A DNA stretch of 64,000 nucleotides, taken from contig CM028335.1 of NCBI GenBank assembly GCA_016647705.1, positions 2,294,001 through 2,358,000 on the forward strand. The letters run 5' to 3'. A program made the position numbers and the translations under genes. This document shows positions 57,901 to 64,000 of the stretch, piece by piece. This DNA comes from Eucommia ulmoides. Lineage: Eukaryota > Streptophyta > Magnoliopsida > Garryales > Eucommiaceae. Positions within the stretch are counted from its first letter, which is position 1, and every line of letters begins with the position of its first letter. The notes under the pieces are model-generated. The model was not told the DNA's origin. It saw only the letters and a list, made by a program, of their open reading frames with translations, and made no database searches.

Positions 57901-60900
57901 CGTATTAGGACAATTACCAGTGTATTTTCTTGTGGCTCCTCTTCTTTTTCTCAAGGGCATTAGAATGAAGTGAGGTTGGCTTCCATTGCTTTTCTTTGGT
58001 GTACCAAGGCATGTAATTTCTTATTGTTCTAAAGCATAGACTGAATACTAGCGTTTTAGCTTAAGGTGATTAATCAGTGAGAGTTTTCTTCTTAGTCTTT
58101 TTGACTCACTATTGTGGATCTTAGGTAATGTAATTGGAAGGTTATGGATCTTAGGTAATGTAATTGGAAGGTTATGGTGATTTGTATTGAATTCTGCGTC
58201 ACTTGTGTTACTTTGTCCGGAGCTATATATGAAGAGTAGGGCAATCCTCCTCTCTCAAGGCATCTTTTGAGAGTGAGTTAGGCTTGTTAGGTTCCTACAT
58301 GGTATTAGGGGTAAGCCTTTTGTCTGATGTTGAATCTCAGATCAATGTTGGGCCCCATAATATCCGTTTGCTGTGGTTTAGTAAAGTCCACCCTGCGCGT
58401 GAGGGGGCGTATTGAATCCCACATCGGTGTTGGTTCCCCCAATATCCATGCTTTGTAGTTTGGGAAAGTCCACAGTGCTTGTTAGGGGGCGTGTTGAATA
58501 TCACATCGCTTGTGTTACCTGATCCTGTGCAATATATGAAGCCAATGGCAATCCTCGTCTCTTAGAACGTTTTTTAAGAGTGAGTGAGACCCATTGGGTT
58601 CCTAGTTTCTACAATTTGGGATGCTAGAACATAGTTGAAATTAGTCAAAGACTGAGGGATACTAAGTTCTGCCAGTAAATCCTTCTCTCTCAAAGCATCT
58701 TTTAGGAGTGAGTTAGACCCATTGGGTTCCTCCAATTCGGGATATCGGAGCATAGTTAAGTTCTGCTGAGTAAAGAAGTTGTTTTCTGCAACTTGACTCC
58801 AATTCAAGGAGTTCTCTGAGTCGCTACAATTCAACCTTCAGCATCCGGTTTCGTGTTTAGTTTCTTAGTCTGTCCATTTCTCAATCATGTCATATACCTG
58901 TTTAATTAAACTGATTTTCTTCTCTTGTTTTCATTCTAGGGCCCAAGATTTCAGTGTTGCTAAATTTGATGAGCGGACAGTTATTCTTTGTGACCAAGTA
59001 AGGCTTTTATATACCTATAGGTGGATCCACCATTATTGCATTAGGTATAACAATTTGTATGTATATTGTAGAAATTTGACATTTCTAAATCCATGTTATG
59101 ATTTATTATTGTCTAGTGTGAGAAGGAGTATCACGTTGGTTGCTTGCGTGAAACTGGGCTATGCGATCTAAAAGTAAGATTGCCTTCAGAGACTGTACAA
59201 TGTTTTTATTGGTGACACCTAGCAACTAAGTGATGATATCATTATTCGCGCAGGAACTTCCAAAGGATAAATGGTTTTGTTGTGATGACTGCAATATGAT
59301 CCATACAACTCTGCAGAATTCTGTTTTAAATGGAGCCGACACGATTCCAGCTTCTGTGTCAACTTCTCTAGTTAAAAAGCTTGCAGAGAAAGGATCAATT
59401 GATGGATCCATGAATGATATTCAATGGCGAATCATAAGTGGAAAGAATCGTCGACCGGAGCATAAGCCACTTCTTACTAGAGCTACTGCCATTTTTCGTG
59501 TAAGCATTTCTTTTCTATGCATGTATAATGTGCAGTGTGCTGTTAAATAGACAATTTAATATAGTAATTTGGTAATTTGCTTACGTTCCCCTTCTTATTT
59601 TTAAAACTGCTTCCTTTCTCCTTCCCCCCCCCCCCCTCTCTCTCTATATATTTGGTGTCTCTCAATAAGGTAATTTACAGTGATTTGTTAAGGGCCCTTT
59701 TGGTTGTTTAAATTATCTTATTTTATGAACAATCTTATTCTTGATGAATTAATTTGCATATTTCTCTATTTCCTTGTAATTTAATCAAATTTACATATTG
59801 TTGTTTGAACAAAGGAACATACCATTCTTGTTTAGTTAAATTTTTAAGTTACATATAACTCCAATTACACAAGAAAATAACTCATGAACTTGAACTAAAA
59901 TGGTTAGCTAGCCAATTTATGTATTTTTAATTCTTACAACCAAACACTAATTTATAACAATTTGTAAATTGACTAAGTGAAAAATAGTGCAATTTGCAAA
60001 TTGAAGAACAACAAAATGGGCCCTAAATTAGTCATATATTTTCTAGGTGGCCTTGCTTTTTATCTAATTGATTCTGATTCTTTCTCATCTTTTTGGCAGG
60101 AATGTTTTGATCCTATTGTTGCGAAATCTGGTCGAGATCTCATACCTGTAATGGTCTACGGGTATGATTGTTGTCTTTTGAATCTTATTCTTCCATGTCA
60201 TTTTTAAGCAACGGTCTTTGGTCACCCTAACTGGAATCACATCTTAATTAGGGTTTGTTCAAAAAGTTGATACATGCATGTGGCACCTTTTAGATTGCAC
60301 TCCCGCGATCTTAAATGGCATGTTTGTTGTGTTTTGCTTAACCTTAGGTGTAATTTCGGTATACAGTTTTTTTTTTTTTTTTGGGACATCAAAACTAGAT
60401 TGTGTTGCATCTGCTAGGTTTGCCTTTATGACCAATCTAATGAATTCTAACCCTAGAGGATCTGGTTCTTTCATTAGATAGAGAAGGAAAAACATAGTTT
60501 AGCTTTATTACAATGCGAAGTTTGGCCTTTCTTGTTTAGTATTTAGAACAAAAAAAAAAAAAGAAGAGAAATCATACGGTCCCCTTCTCTTATCTGTTGC
60601 ATTGAATAAAGAATTGCAATAAAGAAAAAAGTGTTAAGGGAATCGAAAAAGGTTGATTTTTTTTTTTGGTTAATGGAATAAACTTCCACTTTGATGCATA
60701 TTGCCGGATGTGATGTGAGAGAAAAAAAAAAAAAAAACCTGCATGGGTCATGTCAATGCCTGCTTGGATGCATTTGTTGTTTGATTAGACATCAATATCC
60801 CTATTTTTACGAATCTTTCATAAATTAGTTGTCTTAATGGTATATTTCACTAATTTATGTTTCTTATTAATCTGCCCCTGTCTGCTCTTACTTGGTAAAC

Positions 60901-62331
60901 TTTATGCATATTATGCAGGAGAAATATATCTGGGCAAGAATTCGGAGGAATTTACTGTGTGGTGCTGATTGTTAAGTAAGTTATAACTTGAGTTTCCCTG
61001 TTTTCTTTTTAAATTAGAGCTCTGTTTCAATTTTGCCATTATTAATTCAGGCACTGTTGGGTTATCGAAATTACAATATTTTATGAATAATCGTATTTCT
61101 GATGAATTAATTTATATATTTCTCCATTTATCTGTGATTTTAATCAAATTTACATATTATTTGTTTGAACAGAAACATACATTTTATCTTAAAATTTTAA
61201 GTTATATTTTACTCCAACGGTACGAAAAAATAGTATTTGAACTAGAACTAAAGCTAAAATGGTTATCTAACTTCGGTGTTCAACACTAAAACAATTCATA
61301 AATGGACTAATTGAAAAACAGTACAATTTGTGAAATGAAGAATAACCAAACAGGCCCTTGGTAATTTGATGGCTAATGATCTAAATCTGTGACTGGCACA
61401 GGCAAGTCGTTGTATCGGCCGGGCTTCTCAGGATTTTTGGAAGGGAGGTTGCTGAGCTTCCTATAGTGGCCACAAGTAGAGAAAACCAAGGAAAAGTAAG
61501 TCCTTTAGGAGCAGGCGTTCTATTTATTTATTACCACATTGATTCTGATGTTACATGTTTGATGTTTTTGTGTGCAGGGTTACTTCCAAGCTTTATTTTC
61601 TTGTATTGAGAGGTTACTGTTTTCAATGAATGTTCAAAGGATTGTTCTTCCTGCTGCCGAGGATGCTGAATCAATCTGGACAAATAAATTAGGTTTCAGA
61701 AAGATGAGCGAAGAGCAAGTAAGTCTTTTTTCAAGACATGCATTAAATCATGCCCAATTTTGGAAAATTAGAACATATAATCTTTTGTTTTTGGCGTGCT
61801 TTTACCGTCTCTCATTTTTAACTCATAAGGTATATGTTAATTTTAGCATGCAAGATAGGTTATGATAGTATCATTTTATTTGTTTCATTGTTGATTTTCT
61901 CGGTATATTGACTGTCTATGAATAAATCATGATTTTTTTATTTATTTTTTTTCAAATTATTTTTTCATGAATGATTGGGATTGATTCAAGAAATATAGAT
62001 GGATGAGATTGAATAATGAAATATTCAAGAGAAAAAATTTCCGCCTAAATTTTTTACATCTTCAATTTTAAAACGGTTTAATTAGATTACATTTTGTACC
62101 CTTTAAAAAAAGTTTTTTAAAGTATATATTTTATTAGTTAATTTTTTATTATTTACTATTTGTTTACGTTGTTAGTTTGAAAATCAATAGTATTTTTAGG
62201 CAGTTAAATTAAGTTTGATAACGATTTATGTATTAAATGAGCAGTTGAAGAAGACGAGGGACTTCCAGCTGACGGTTTTCAAGGGGACGTCGATGCTGGA
62301 AAAGGAGGTTTGTCAAGTACCTGATTCGTAG
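51972..62331 (+). CDS. PHD-finger / GNAT acetyltransferase-like nuclear regulator (AT2G36720/IDM1 type)
   Basis: Nineteen coding exons give 930 residues: 51972-52904, 53001-53069, 53161-53359, 53531-53615, 55644-55748, 55871-55939, 56055-56136, 56257-56316, 56426-56478, 56583-56749, 57455-57623, 58940-58997, 59117-59173, 59254-59499, 60100-60161, 60919-60975, 61402-61495, 61578-61718, 62245-62331; all borders are GT-AG. After an acidic, low-complexity N-terminus come two TPL-binding-like (Jas-type) domains (about 300-375, with GCGYVCGCSVC; and 515-575, CSCCDTEISPSQFESHAGW), a PHD finger ([21 protein letters not shown], about 586-632), a second zinc module (ILCDQCEKEYHVGC, about 660-715) and a GNAT domain (about 780-905, IFGREVAELPIVAT, ENQGKGYFQALFSC). 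The family reads histone marks and can acetylate chromatin; IDM1 opposes DNA methylation. The product is a close match in order and motifs to AT2G36720. Activity is not proven. The start is the first ATG in frame. Confidence 0.93.
57108..57240. mobile_element. Degenerate family-M4 MITE in an intron of the PHD/GNAT gene
   Basis: 'ggtagtgtttggtagtatgaaattgaggccttgg' and following match the ADF-intron element at 10442-10547 in ends and centre, but the right end is decayed. Confidence 0.45.
57624..58939. repeat. Repeat-filled intron 11 of the PHD/GNAT gene
   Basis: Contains a T-run (57690-57709), a perfect 30-bp tandem duplication at about 58115-58174, and three imperfect copies of a segment with 'caatcctc(c/g)tctct(c/t)a' and 'gagtgagt(t/g)ag' (about 58235, 58545 and 58680). 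A 'gggggcgt(a/g)ttgaat' motif occurs twice (58402 and 58485). This looks like decayed retroelement sequence. Confidence 0.55.
59692..60023. mobile_element. 332-bp MITE (family M3), TSD TAA, in an intron
   Basis: Ends GGGCCCTTTTGGTTGTT and AACAACAAAATGGGCCC are inverted repeats flanked by TAA (59689-59691 and 60024-60026). Same family as the elements at 4475-5244 and about 61050-61358. Confidence 0.8.
61050..61358. mobile_element. Diverged family-M3 MITE in the intron before exon 17
   Basis: The body matches the copy at 59692-60023 ('gatgaattaatttatatatttctccattt', 'caaatttacatattatttgtttgaac'). The right end CCAAACAGGCCC is clear, the left end is decayed, and no target duplication is evident. 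Confidence 0.6.
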
Positions 62332-64000
62332 TACAAATGGGGGAAGAACTTTTTGTCGTCGCCGCCTTTTTTTTTTTTGTATTATTAACCTTTAGGAGTA
62401 GTGTTTTTACTTTTTCATTCTATTCTTTTTTTTTTCTTTTTTTTTTCTTTTTTAGGGGATTAGCCTAACAGGCTGATCTTTTTAGTATATGCATGTTTTT
62501 TTGTTCTTCACTTAACCCTCAAAACCATTTTTTTTATCTCCTTGATTTGTTTAGTGTTAGGTTTGACATTGTGTATATACATGTAAAGCAAAAATGTTCA
62601 CATCATGGAAACCCTTTTCTTTTTAACTTTATCAACCCACTAAAAAAAAAGAGAAATTTACCTTTATATTCTATGTTGCTTGAATCTTATGTTGGTTTTT
62701 TAGGGTTTTTCATAGTATGTGTTTGAAATAAGTTGTTTTGTCTATTGTTGTATTTCGTTTGTATTTTTATATTTTGTTTAGTATTGTTGTTTTCTCCCCT
62801 TTGTCAATTTATGTTGTTTTAAAAAGCATTCTTTGATTTTTATGATCTTATTGTATAATTTTTGGGTTATATTTGGATTGAATCAAATAGAGCACAATCC
62901 ATCTATTATATTATTATGTACCACACAAGTTTTACTTTTTGTTTTTTGTCAATATAAATGCAACGATCTGGTCTTCTAGTCTTCTAGGGTCGTCACTTGG
63001 TTTCTTTCTTTATCAAAGAGAAGTAAAAATAAAATATTAGTCAATCTAGTTCCACTTTATTAATCATTATTATTATATGGCCATAAAGATTAAAATACAC
63101 AAACCTATATGTGACACTATTTATATGTACGGTATTATTCACATATACGGTATGCGGTACAAATTCAAAATATATTATACAAATTCAATTGAAATTGTAG
63201 TGCAACTCCTTTTTTGTAGAGTCTGCAATAAATACTGTAGGGGTGAGTTAACGCTAACGCTCTGTAGTATTTAAACTTCTTTTATATATGCATCCAAATT
63301 AACTTAACAAATAGCATGTAGACATGTATTGCACATGGTTGGTCACATAATATTTCATGATCATAAACTAACAATTATAATCACAATAACATAAATAACA
63401 TAATACATGAAGAGATTAAAGACATATTAAAAAGGTTAGAAATCCACAATTAATCAACTGAAATTATTTTTCTTTTCTGTTTTGCTCTTCCACGTTTGCT
63501 TTTTTTCTCTCTGCTGTGTGTGATTTCTAACCCCAAACACACAACTTTTTTTTCCCTTTTCCCCTCTCTATCTAACATATAATAAAATATTATAATATAT
63601 AATAATTATAATAACTATTTATTATTACTTTTTCTTTTTCCTATTTCTCTCTTCCTTGTCTGCGTGAGATTCCCCTTTCCATTTTCCAACTTGCATGTGT
63701 TTAAATAATATATAATATAATAATTATTAAATCTTTTTAACTTTTTCGCTCTTTTTTCTTTTTTTCTTTGCCTCCTCCTTTTCTTTCACGCGAGACACAC
63801 ATGCACAATTGCAAGTATCTTAACAATTTAATATAATATTAAATATTTTATTACAAAATACACTAACACTCCCATATATTATATAATATTATATTGATAC
63901 CCAATAATTACACTTATAATCCCAAAGGTTATAAATATTTATTCACATCCCATAATTTTCAATTAAAATAACCCCAAAAATATCGAATATTCATTTACAC
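62332..64000. other. 3' region of the PHD/GNAT gene and AT-rich intergenic DNA
   Basis: The 3' untranslated region follows the TAG at 62329-62331, with T-rich sequence to about 62830; I could not fix the poly(A) site. The remainder is AT-rich with TATA-like repeats and no gene. Confidence 0.45.

Overview
This is AT-rich plant nuclear DNA, almost certainly from a eudicot. The evidence is intron-rich genes with GT-AG splice sites, plant-type protein families, dense TTA/TAA-flanked miniature inverted-repeat elements (MITEs), and a full-length Ty3/Gypsy element of Tat/Ogre type. I see no bacterial, organellar or CRISPR features. I cannot name the species.

Three host genes could be modelled exon by exon, each giving an uninterrupted reading frame. 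(1) At 3.06-5.54 kb, plus strand, a two-exon gene encodes a 132-residue single-membrane-span protein of unknown function, probably plastid-targeted. (2) At 9.4-12.67 kb, minus strand, is an actin-depolymerizing factor (ADF) of 139 residues, with the classical intron directly after the start codon. (3) At 51.97-62.33 kb, plus strand, a 19-coding-exon gene encodes a 930-residue nuclear PHD-finger/GNAT acetyltransferase-like regulator of the Arabidopsis AT2G36720/IDM1 type.

The rest is mainly mobile DNA. 1.3-2.75 kb holds two MITEs of one family in inverted orientation. 12.9-17.8 kb is a MITE-rich intergenic region with a fold-back repeat near the ADF promoter. 17.79-24.95 kb looks like a non-autonomous Helitron on the minus strand: a 3' hairpin plus CTAG/T end, splice-bordered exon-like islands and tandem arrays of a GGAACAGAAACAG-type repeat. 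28,864-43,286 is a complete 14.4-kb LTR retrotransposon with a perfect 5-bp target duplication (GTCGT), LTRs, a primer-binding site, gag, protease, G-patch, reverse transcriptase, RNase H and integrase. It is inactivated by several in-frame stops and a frameshift. A 154-nt intron-like segment between protease and RT would bring those two frames into register if spliced. Two 1-kb PIF/Harbinger-like MITEs in inverted orientation lie either side of it. 44.0-48.7 kb is a three-level nest: a TTAA-flanked element, interrupted by a solo-LTR-like element (target duplication GTTGA), itself interrupted by one of those MITEs (target duplication TAA).

The three genes belong to unrelated processes (a membrane protein, actin turnover and chromatin-linked regulation) and have independent promoters. 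The most unusual findings are the predicted pol intron, a TATA box centred in a perfect inverted repeat in both LTRs, LTR repeat-number and palindrome differences, the Helitron with exon-like islands, and the nested insertions whose target duplications can be read directly.
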